A stretch of 5,294 nt of DNA from Alistipes sp. (lineage in GTDB: Bacteria; Bacteroidota; Bacteroidia; Bacteroidales; Rikenellaceae). The notes under the pieces are model-generated. The model worked only from the letters and a program-made list of their open reading frames with translations. It had not been told where the DNA came from and searched no databases. The position numbers and the translations under genes are program-made. The DNA is taken from the NCBI GenBank assembly GCA_031285485.1, contig JAITWC010000114.1, forward strand, positions 1 to 5,294. The letters run 5' to 3'. Below are positions 1-5,168 of the stretch, piece after piece. How positions within the stretch are numbered: position 1 is the stretch's first letter; every line of letters starts with the position of its first letter.

Positions 1-36
1 TTGCCTCTCGTCTTCCGTTAAACTAATTCTTCGCAT
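1..36 (-). CDS. 5' end of an unidentified gene, possibly an IS630-type transposase
   Basis: Twelve codons run off the left edge: ATG at 36 followed by RRISLTEDERQ. A well-formed Bacteroidota promoter lies 18 bp upstream (55-86), which supports this as a real start. The opening resembles helix-turn-helix proteins of IS630-like elements, which often begin with M, a few basic residues, then L-T-x-E-E/D-R, but twelve residues cannot establish a family. Its position directly after a truncated transposase, in AT-rich DNA, fits a second insertion sequence that landed in the first. It could also be an ordinary chromosomal gene. The rest lies outside the window. Confidence 0.4.
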   Translation of the reverse strand, partial: MRRISLTEDERQ

Positions 37-54
37 ATTTATTTGATCAACAGA

Positions 55-86
55 CAAATATACGACTTTTTACCCACAAAAACAAA
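55..86 (-). promoter_or_regulatory. Bacteroidota-type promoter for the gene starting at 36
   Basis: Read on the minus strand, TATATTTG (55-62) matches the -7 consensus TAnnTTTG. TTTG at 83-86 lies 20 nt upstream, as expected for the -33 element. The start codon follows 18 nt after the -7 box, leaving a short leader without a Shine-Dalgarno sequence. The match is by eye and the flanking DNA is very AT-rich, which raises the chance of a coincidental hit. Confidence 0.55.
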
Positions 87-111
87 TAAATGGATAAATA
101 AATTTTAACGA

Positions 112-381
112 TTACTTAATTATCTCACAGACACGACTTTCCGAGATGCCGTAGGTGACGCCTATGTGGAACATAGTGCGGTACTCGCGATAGTACATCA
201 ACAGTAAAAGCAGCTTGTCGGCGTTCGTCAACTTGGACGGCGCACCGCGGCTCGGATGCTTTCTGGCCGAGGCTTTGGCCGTCTCCAAAACTTCAAGCAT
301 CAACGCAAAAACCTCACGTTTCACGCCAGTCAGCCGCTTGAAACGTGAGGCCGACAGATTTTCTATATCCCTGTAAAACAT
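112..381 (-). pseudogene. IS5-family transposase, N-terminal fragment
   Basis: The product from M at 381 is 89 residues and reads like the N-terminal helix-turn-helix region of IS5-family (ISL2-like) transposases: a start of the type MxYxxIxNLS, then FKRLTGVKREVF, a basic GAPSKL segment, LLLLLMYYREYRTMFHIG and YGISESRVCEIIK. In intact relatives the chain continues with a tryptophan-containing linker and the DDE nuclease domain. Here a TAA follows EIIK immediately and the next 75 bp hold another gene's promoter, so the catalytic part is missing. This fragment cannot catalyse transposition. An upstream in-frame ATG at 420 would add 13 residues (MRHRQRFQCYLCS) unlike the family, so I prefer 381. 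An orfA of a two-frame element is the alternative, but no second frame follows. Confidence 0.75.
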
Positions 382-385
382 GCTG

Positions 386-408
386 CAAAGATAACACTGA
401 AATCTTTG
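386..408. promoter_or_regulatory. Dyad with -7 box just upstream of the transposase start
   Basis: CAAAGAT (386-392) and ATCTTTG (402-408) form a perfect 7-bp inverted repeat around a 9-bp spacer. On the minus strand the proximal arm forms TATCTTTG (386-393), a perfect TAnnTTTG -7 box that ends only 4 bp before the ATG at 381. Transcription from it would give an almost leaderless mRNA. I see no -33 element at the expected distance. It may be the original element promoter, an operator or part of the element end. Confidence 0.35.
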
Positions 409-420
409 GCGATGCCTCAT

Positions 421-522
421 ATTGGTTTTCGGTCAGATTGCTCGGATAGTTCTTTTTCATTCTTCATGTGGTTGAAAACCATAAAGATACGAAAATATCC
501 GAGTAATCTGCTGACAACCAAT
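421..522. repeat. Large imperfect inverted repeat, about 27-bp arms
   Basis: The left arm (421-448, including TTGGTTTTC and CTCGGATA) pairs with the right arm (496-522, including TATCCGAG and AACCAAT), with about three mismatches and one bulge. The 47-nt loop holds a small perfect hairpin, TGGTT-GAA-AACCA (469-481). I see no open frame, no convincing target duplication outside the arms and no U-tract that would make it a terminator. Candidates are a MITE-like element, the ends of a lost insertion sequence, or a structured leader of the transposase mRNA. Confidence 0.55.
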
Positions 523-626
523 TAATTAAAGCATGAAAAAATCAAACAACCTCTTACAATATTAGTTTCTCGATAAAACAAGTTCCAAGAATTGGCCGAC
601 GGCGGTATGACTCTAAACTGGGCGAA
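523..626. other. AT-rich intergenic stretch, no feature recognised
   Basis: This stretch lies between the inverted repeat and the fabG terminator. A minus-strand frame of 65 codons crosses it (522-719), but it also runs through the terminator hairpin and its composition is not protein-like, so I do not call it. On the minus strand a weak TAATATTG resembles a -7 box. Nothing else stands out. Confidence 0.4.
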
Positions 627-662
627 CAAAAAATGGCGCACCCTATCACAGGTAGCGCCATT
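627..662 (-). terminator. Rho-independent terminator downstream of fabG
   Basis: AATGGCGC (632-639) pairs perfectly with GCGCCATT (655-662). ACC/GGT (640-642, 651-653) extends the stem past a single bulged base, leaving an 8-nt loop. Read on the minus strand, the stem is followed by an uninterrupted run of six T (628-633, partly in the stem foot), the classic intrinsic form. It lies about 110 bp beyond the fabG stop codon. On the plus strand no T-run follows, so it acts in one direction. Confidence 0.75.
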
Positions 663-701
663 CCACCAACTTAAAATGTTACTTTTATGAAAAAGTTTTG
701 T

Positions 702-747
702 GAATGCAAACTCGTGCATTCGTCTTAAACTTCGACCCGCACGCGGG
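702..747 (-). other. Two small hairpins in the fabG 3' untranslated region
   Basis: GAATGCA (702-708) and TGCATTC (715-721) form a perfect 7-bp stem with a 6-nt loop. CCCG (736-739) and CGGG (744-747) form a 4-bp stem with a 4-nt loop. Neither is followed directly by a T-run, so they are more likely part of a structured 3' end ahead of the terminator at 627-662. The second is short enough to arise by chance. Confidence 0.3.
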
Positions 748-772
748 CGGAGTTATATTGTAAAGGAAATAA

Positions 773-1519
773 TTACGTATTCATCCCCCCGCAAACATGC
801 AGAGTCTGCCCGCTCACGTAAGAGGCCATATCAGAGGCGAGGAAAACCGCCGCCTTTGCCACATCCTCGGGAGTCCCGCCCCGCCTCAGCGGAATCTGCG
901 CGGCCCACGCACTCTTCACCTCATCCGAAAGCGCGTCTGTCATCTCGGTCATAATGAACCCGGGAGCAATGGCATTCGCCCGAATCCCGCGCGAGCCCAA
1001 CTCTTTTGCGGTACTCTTGGCCAAACCGATCATCCCCGCCTTCGACGCCGAGTAATTAACCTGCGAGGCATTGCCGCTCACACCCACCACCGACGACATA
1101 TTGATGATCGACCCACTCTTCTGGCGCATCATCACCGGCGTCACGGCGTGAATATAGTTGAACGCACTTTTGAGGTTAACATTTATGACGGCATCCCACT
1201 GCGCCTCGCTCATGCGCATGATAAGTCCGTCCTTGGTAATCCCGGCGTTGTTGACGAGAACATCGACGCGACCGAAATCGGACACCACTTCGTCCACCAC
1301 CTTGTGTGCCTCGTCGAAACTTGCAGCGTTCGAGGCGTATGCTTTTCCGCGCACACCGAGTGCTGCGATATCTTTTTCAGTCTTTTGCGCATTTTCATCG
1401 ACAGCCAAATCGGTGAAAGCCACATCGGCCCCTTCTTTGGCCATCTCCAGCGCTATTGCTCTTCCGATACCTCTCGCCGCCCCCGTCACCAGCGCCACTT
1501 TTCCTGTGAGTAATCCCAT
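773..1519 (-). CDS. fabG: 3-oxoacyl-[acyl-carrier-protein] reductase FabG
   Basis: FabG reduces 3-oxoacyl-ACP to 3-hydroxyacyl-ACP, the first reduction of each fatty-acid elongation cycle, in the cytoplasm and usually as a tetramer. The 248-residue product is full length for this short-chain dehydrogenase. Visible motifs are the cofactor-binding TGAARGIG (12-19), NNAG (90-93), the catalytic tetrad N115, S143, Y156 and K160 (YSASK), and the C-terminal tail ending VCGGMNT typical of Bacteroidota. D37, at the end of the second strand, is an acidic residue often linked to NADH rather than NADPH preference in this superfamily. The gene stands alone on its strand, divergent from glyA, with its own -7 box 19 nt upstream and a terminator downstream. 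The A-rich leader has no Shine-Dalgarno sequence. The fabG label rather than another short-chain dehydrogenase rests on overall sequence resemblance. Confidence 0.93.
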   Translation of the reverse strand: MGLLTGKVALVTGAARGIGRAIALEMAKEGADVAFTDLAVDENAQKTEKDIAALGVRGKAYASNAASFDEAHKVVDEVVSDFGRVDVLVNNAGITKDGLIMRMSEAQWDAVINVNLKSAFNYIHAVTPVMMRQKSGSIINMSSVVGVSGNASQVNYSASKAGMIGLAKSTAKELGSRGIRANAIAPGFIMTEMTDALSDEVKSAWAAQIPLRRGGTPEDVAKAAVFLASDMASYVSGQTLHVCGGMNT

Positions 1520-1538
1520 ATTTTTTTGTGATTTCGGG

Positions 1539-1546
1539 CAAAGATA
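1539..1546 (-). promoter_or_regulatory. -7 box of the fabG promoter
   Basis: On the minus strand this reads TATCTTTG, a perfect match to the Bacteroidota TAnnTTTG element. The fabG ATG follows 19 nt later, giving a predicted leader of about 12-15 nt that is A-rich and lacks a Shine-Dalgarno sequence. No clear -33 TTTG is visible at the usual spacing, which is common in this phylum. Confidence 0.6.
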
Positions 1547-1559
1547 ATATAATTTCCCT

Positions 1560-1567
1560 TACATTTG
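1560..1567 (+). promoter_or_regulatory. -7 box of the glyA promoter
   Basis: TACATTTG matches TAnnTTTG on the plus strand, 19 nt before the glyA ATG. The box lies only 13 bp from the divergent fabG -7 box, so the two polymerase footprints must overlap and the promoters probably compete. No good -33 TTTG is present about 20 nt upstream. The leader has no Shine-Dalgarno sequence. Confidence 0.6.
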
Positions 1568-1586
1568 CGACCTAAACCCGATTTTT

Positions 1587-2861
1587 ATGGATAAGGAAAT
1601 ATTCGATCTGATCGCCGCCGAGCGCAGCCGTCAGGAGCAGGGCATCGAGCTGATCGCCTCTGAAAACTTTGTGTCCGAGCAGGTTATGGCGGCAATGGGC
1701 TCGCCGCTCACCAACAAATACGCCGAAGGATACCCCGGCGCGCGCTACTATGGCGGCTGCGAGGTGGTCGACAAGGTGGAATCGTTGGCCATTTCCCGCC
1801 TGTGCGAACTCTATGGCGCCACCTACGCCAACGTCCAGCCCCACTCCGGAGCGCAGGCCAACATGGCTGTCTTCGTTGCCTGCATGAAGCCGGGCGACAC
1901 TTTCCTCGGCCTCGACCTGTCGCACGGCGGCCACCTGTCTCACGGCTCGCCGGTCAACTTCTCCGGACTTTTCTACAAAGCCGTCGGCTACAAGGTCGGC
2001 GAGGCCACGGGCACCATCAACTACGACGAGATGGAACGCCTTGCCGTCGAGCATCGTCCGAAAATGATCGTGGGCGGAGCGAGCGCCTACTCCCGCGAGT
2101 GGGACTACGCCCGCATGCGCAGGATTGCTGATAAAGTCGGCGCCCTGCTGATGATCGACATGGCCCACACGGCGGGCCTCATCGCCGCGGGCATTCTCGA
2201 CAACCCCGTGCCCCACACCCACATAGTCACCTCCACGACCCACAAAACGCTGCGCGGCCCCCGCGGAGGGATCATCCTGATGGGGGCCGACTTCGACAAC
2301 CCCTGGGGCCTCACCACCCCGAAGGGCGAGATCAAAAAAATGTCGGCCATCCTCAACTCGGCGGTCTTCCCCGGAGTGCAGGGCGGCCCGCTCGAACACG
2401 TCATCGCCTCGAAAGCCGTGGCATTCGGCGAGGCGCTGAAGCCGGAATATAAAGAGTACCAGAAGCAAGTCGTGAAGAACGCCACGGCAATGGCGGCAGC
2501 GTTCACCAAGCGTGGCTACAAGATCATCTCGGGCGGAACCGATAACCACCTGATGCTGGTCGACCTGCGCGGCAAGTTCCCCGACCTGACGGGCAAGGCG
2601 GCCGAGAAGGCGCTGGTGTCGGCCGACATCACAACGAACAAGAACATGGTGCCGTTCGACAGCCGCTCGCCGTTCCAGACTTCGGGCCTGCGATTCGGCA
2701 CCCCCGCCATCACGACCCGCGGCCTGAAGGAGGACTCGATGGAGGCGATAGTGGCCCTGATCGACCGCGTACTGAGTGCGCCCGACGACGAGAACGTAAT
2801 CACCGCCGTCCGCAAAGAGGTCAACACCATGATGGCCGGCCGTCCCTTATTCGCCTGGTAG
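1587..2861 (+). CDS. glyA: Serine hydroxymethyltransferase
   Basis: This cytoplasmic PLP enzyme interconverts serine plus tetrahydrofolate with glycine plus 5,10-methylenetetrahydrofolate, the main entry of one-carbon units for purine, thymidylate and methionine synthesis. At 424 residues it is the normal bacterial length. Seen directly: LIASENF (22-28), NKYAEGYPGARYYGG (43-57) with the substrate-binding Tyr and Glu positions, QPHSGAQAN (84-92), the cofactor-contacting D191 and H194 in IDMAHTAG, and the internal-aldimine K220 in STTHKTLRGPRGG (216-228). The C-terminal small domain contains SGLRFGTPAITTRG. The frame is intact with no missing catalytic residue. It stands alone on the plus strand between a promoter at 1560 and a terminator at 2877, so it is probably monocistronic. 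The ATG at 1587 matches the family N-terminus, and the function is not in doubt. Confidence 0.98.
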   Translation: MDKEIFDLIAAERSRQEQGIELIASENFVSEQVMAAMGSPLTNKYAEGYPGARYYGGCEVVDKVESLAISRLCELYGATYANVQPHSGAQANMAVFVACMKPGDTFLGLDLSHGGHLSHGSPVNFSGLFYKAVGYKVGEATGTINYDEMERLAVEHRPKMIVGGASAYSREWDYARMRRIADKVGALLMIDMAHTAGLIAAGILDNPVPHTHIVTSTTHKTLRGPRGGIILMGADFDNPWGLTTPKGEIKKMSAILNSAVFPGVQGGPLEHVIASKAVAFGEALKPEYKEYQKQVVKNATAMAAAFTKRGYKIISGGTDNHLMLVDLRGKFPDLTGKAAEKALVSADITTNKNMVPFDSRSPFQTSGLRFGTPAITTRGLKEDSMEAIVALIDRVLSAPDDENVITAVRKEVNTMMAGRPLFAW

Positions 2862-2876
2862 GGTTTCCCGTAATGC

Positions 2877-2913
2877 AAGGAGCGCCCCCGGATAAGGGCG
2901 CTCCTTTATTTTG
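2877..2913 (+). terminator. Rho-independent terminator of glyA
   Basis: The arms 2877-2887 (AAGGAGCGCCC) and 2896-2906 (GGGCGCTCCTT) form a perfect 11-bp GC-rich stem with an 8-nt loop, followed by TTTATTTTG. It lies 15 bp after the glyA stop codon. The distal arm overlaps the stop codon of the convergent gene by one base. On the minus strand no T-run follows, so it should act mainly on glyA transcripts. Confidence 0.9.
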
Positions 2914-3346
2914 TCCATATCAACTTCTTCCCGAACCCGAGAGTATTATCGGTAAACTTCATAAGGCCCGGCTCAAGGATCCAAATGGCCTGTTCCATAA
3001 CCACGGCAAAGGGGAACCGCCGAAGATATGCCCGCCGGGCAGCCTCAAGCTCCCCGCCCTCGGCAAGCCGCACCGCTCCCTCGATCTGCAACCCCTGCAA
3101 CCGCCCCACGGCCCTCGTTTCGAGGGCAATGGCCGCGGCAACCCGCGGACAGGCCGCCATCTCCGCCCCATGCCGCGTGGCGGGGTTGTTCATAAACACG
3201 AACCACCGCCCGCCCGGCACCCACGCATAAAAAGCATGCGCCACCCACGGCCGCCCCTCGGCGCCCACAGTCGCCAGCGTCATTACATGATGCCGCCGCG
3301 CAAACGCCGACATCTTGTCGAAGTCCGTGGACTTATCTGCCTCCAT
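2906..3346 (-). CDS. YhbP/UPF0306-like PNPOx split-barrel protein
   Basis: The 146-residue product resembles E. coli YhbP (UPF0306), a member of the pyridoxamine-phosphate-oxidase-like FMN-binding split-barrel superfamily with no firmly assigned reaction. The matching segments are HHVMTLAT (19-26) near the start, AHAFY (36-40), the TRH motif at 57-59, GLQIEG (85-90), AYLRRFP (106-112) and the diagnostic C-terminal KFTDNTLGFGKKLIW (130-144). The length is close to the E. coli protein. There is no signal peptide, so it is probably cytoplasmic. The ATG overlaps the last 14 nt of the M23 peptidase gene in another frame, suggesting translational coupling. A later Met (residue 12) would remove N-terminal sequence that relatives have. 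FMN binding and any oxidoreductase activity are inference, and a link to cell-wall work is only suggested by the neighbour. Confidence 0.85.
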   Translation of the reverse strand: MEADKSTDFDKMSAFARRHHVMTLATVGAEGRPWVAHAFYAWVPGGRWFVFMNNPATRHGAEMAACPRVAAAIALETRAVGRLQGLQIEGAVRLAEGGELEAARRAYLRRFPFAVVMEQAIWILEPGLMKFTDNTLGFGKKLIWTK

Positions 3347-4778
3347 CTATAATATTTTTGGTCGTATCCACCGCCGAAGGCACCACCGCCCCGAGTTCCA
3401 CCCCGGTCGGCACGACGATCGAATCGAGCCTCGCGAGCCGTTCCGCCTCGGGCAGAGTGCCGGCGAGTTCGCCCATGACCTTCGACCTCACGAATGCGAA
3501 CTCCCCGCGGTCGGCCTCCCTGACGGGCAACCCCGGCTCCTGCGGAATTTTGAGCGGGTCTGTCGGTTTGCCGTTCACCCGGATGCGGTAGTCGAGGTGC
3601 GGCCCGGTGGACTGTCCGGTCGAGCCGACGTAACCTATGGTCTGCCCCTGCGACACGCGCGTGCCGACGGCAATGCCCGCCCCGAACCTCGACAGGTGCA
3701 GGTATCCCGTTTCGTATCCCCTCGCGTGCCTTATCCACACGGTGTTCCCGCCGCCCGGCTCCCAGTAGCGCCGCGTGACGGTGCCGTCGGCCACGGCGCG
3801 CACGGGCGTTCCGGTGGGCGCGGCGTAATCTACCCCGTGGTGGGGCCTCACTATGCGGGTTATGGGATGCCGGCGCGCGTTGGAGAACCGCGACGAGATG
3901 CGCGAGTAATTCAAGGGCGCCTTGAGGAACTGCTTTTTGAGACTGTTGCCGTTCTCGTCCCAGTAGGCGGTCTTGCCGTCCTGAATAAAGGGTATGGCGT
4001 ACAGGTCTTTTCCCCCGTGGCGGAACACCGACCCCCAGATCATCCCCACGCCGTTGCGGCTCACCTCCACCGAGTCGATGAACCGCTGGTCGTAGATCAC
4101 CTCGAACCTGTCGCCCTTTTGCAGCGCGAAGAAATCGACGCTCCAACCGTAGATATCTTCCAGCTCGGCGGACAGGGCGTCGGGCAGCCCCGCTTCGTAG
4201 AGCGCCATCCACATCGACGAGGTGATCTCGGCGGTGATGCGCCGTCTCTCTATACGGACGGGTTTCGATCCGTTGCGCACCGCTATCGAGTCGCCGCCCA
4301 TCGCCACCGGCCCGCCCCACATCGAGATGACGGCGTAGTCGGTCTGCGACTTCTCGTACACGAAGTGGGTGAGCCTCGGCCGCGCGACGGTGTCGGTCGA
4401 GAGCGTGTCGGGCGTAAGCATCGCAACGTAGCGGTTCCCGGCCCTCACGTTCCGCATGTCGAAGATATCCCTTGCGGCCTGCTCGATGCGGTAGGTCCCG
4501 CCGGCCCCCACGCCGAACCGTTCGAGGACCCGGCCCATCGTCTCCCCCGCGCCGATCTCGCCCTCCACGAGTTCGTAGCGTTCATACGGAATGTCATACA
4601 TCGTGAGCGGTTCGCGCGGTGCCCCGACGTCGGGCGGGGCCGCCTTCCGCCCGATGCAGGTGGCCACCAGGAACATCGCCAGGGCCAGCACCGCCACCGC
4701 CGCGGCCACCGTCCACGAATATTTTCTCAGGAACCTTTCCGCCGCCGCCAGCGTGGACGCAATATTTTTATTCTCCAT
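3333..4778 (-). CDS. Membrane-anchored M23 (LytM/MepM-type) peptidoglycan endopeptidase
   Basis: The 481-residue protein probably cleaves peptide cross-links of peptidoglycan in the periplasm. It has a short basic cytoplasmic N-terminus (RFLRKY, 15-20), one membrane segment (about 22-43) acting as an uncleaved anchor, a LysM/OapA-like region (about 65-121), a Csd3-like middle domain (about 180-290), the M23 domain (about 290-410) and a polar C-terminal extension. The M23 domain shows H313xxxD317 (HHGVDYAAP), H361 in YLHLS and H394 in TGPHLDYR. The usual HxH is HxD here, so the third zinc ligand is Asp396 instead of His. The overall architecture resembles MepM and Csd3 endopeptidases. The Cys41 context (VATC) is a poor lipobox. 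The ATG at 4778 suits the anchor, and no clear promoter is seen in the 55 bp before it, where the repeat array begins. The gene overlaps the downstream yhbP-like gene. Confidence 0.88.
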   Translation of the reverse strand: MENKNIASTLAAAERFLRKYSWTVAAAVAVLALAMFLVATCIGRKAAPPDVGAPREPLTMYDIPYERYELVEGEIGAGETMGRVLERFGVGAGGTYRIEQAARDIFDMRNVRAGNRYVAMLTPDTLSTDTVARPRLTHFVYEKSQTDYAVISMWGGPVAMGGDSIAVRNGSKPVRIERRRITAEITSSMWMALYEAGLPDALSAELEDIYGWSVDFFALQKGDRFEVIYDQRFIDSVEVSRNGVGMIWGSVFRHGGKDLYAIPFIQDGKTAYWDENGNSLKKQFLKAPLNYSRISSRFSNARRHPITRIVRPHHGVDYAAPTGTPVRAVADGTVTRRYWEPGGGNTVWIRHARGYETGYLHLSRFGAGIAVGTRVSQGQTIGYVGSTGQSTGPHLDYRIRVNGKPTDPLKIPQEPGLPVREADRGEFAFVRSKVMGELAGTLPEAERLARLDSIVVPTGVELGAVVPSAVDTTKNIIDGGR

Positions 4779-4833
4779 GTTCTACTTTGTGGTGTCCGTT
4801 TCAATTTTTTGCGACAAATCGCTCTTTTTGCCC
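4779..4833 (-). other. Leader region of the M23 gene with a degenerate repeat copy
   Basis: This segment separates the M23 ATG from the first full repeat. It contains GCGA-CAAA-TCGC (4811-4822) preceded by six T, which looks like a decayed version of the repeat dyad, and a CTCTTTTTGCCC linker similar to the array linkers. I find no TAnnTTTG box (GCGATTTG is the nearest) and no Shine-Dalgarno sequence. The M23 promoter may lie within or beyond the array. Confidence 0.4.
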
Positions 4834-5161
4834 TTTGCCACGCTGTGGCAAACGCCGCCGAGGCTGTTTTGGCCTTTGCCACGCTGTGGCAAGCGCCGCC
4901 GAGGCTGTTTTGCCCTTTGCCCCGTTGTGGCAAGCGCCGCCGAGGCTGTTTTGCCCGTTGCCACGCTGTGGCAAGCGCCGCGGAAGTTGTTTTGGCGTTT
5001 GCCACGCTGTGGCAAGCGCCGCGGAAGTTGTTTTGCCCTTTGCCACGTTGTGGCAAGCACCGCGGAAGTTGTTTTGCCCTTTGCCACGTTGTGGCAAGCG
5101 CCGCGGAGGTCGTTTTGGCCGTTGCGACAACGTCGCAAGCACCGCCGAGGTCGTTTTGCCC
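4834..5161. repeat. Eight tandem 41-bp repeats, each with a 17-bp palindrome
   Basis: Units start at 4834, 4875, 4916, 4957, 4998, 5039, 5080 and 5121, all exactly 41 bp with no indels. Each begins with T/G then a dyad TTGCCAC-N3-GTGGCAA (17 bp), followed by a GC-rich linker (GCGCCGCCGAGGCTG or GCGCCGCGGAAGTTG and mixed forms) and TTTTGSCS. Linker types group by position: units 1-3, 4-6, then 7 and 8 as mixed forms, as expected from stepwise local duplication. Unit 3 has one mismatch in the dyad. Unit 8 has TTGCGAC-AAC-GTCGCAA, still perfectly symmetric. The array occupies nearly all of the gap between the stop codon at 5169 and the M23 start. There are no unique spacers, so it is not CRISPR. 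The function is unknown; a protein-binding array or serial RNA hairpins are the plausible options. Confidence 0.95.
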
Positions 5162-5168
5162 ACCGTCG

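Noticed and set aside
112..140. Programmed frameshift joining an orfA to an orfB transposase
   Set aside because: No frame after position 112 continues with DDE-domain sequence; an unrelated promoter and gene start follow.
522..719. Minus-strand 65-codon frame
   Set aside because: It crosses the fabG terminator, has no recognisable motif and no promoter or family support.
797..1513. Long plus-strand frame opposite fabG
   Set aside because: It is rich in His and Arg, a typical shadow of a GC-rich gene; fabG on the other strand has all catalytic motifs.
1572..2549. Long minus-strand frame opposite glyA
   Set aside because: Shadow frame with repetitive Gly, Val and His content; glyA is unmistakable.
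3283..4320. 345-codon minus-strand frame in another phase of the M23 gene
   Set aside because: It is dominated by Arg, Gly and Ala with no domain; the M23 frame has all motifs.
4650..4778. Lipoprotein signal in the M23 protein
   Set aside because: VATC has Thr before Cys and the Cys sits at the end of a long membrane segment after a 20-residue N-terminus, which fits an anchor better.
4834..5161. CRISPR array
   Set aside because: The 41-bp units are contiguous and similar over their whole length; there are no unique spacers and no cas genes nearby.
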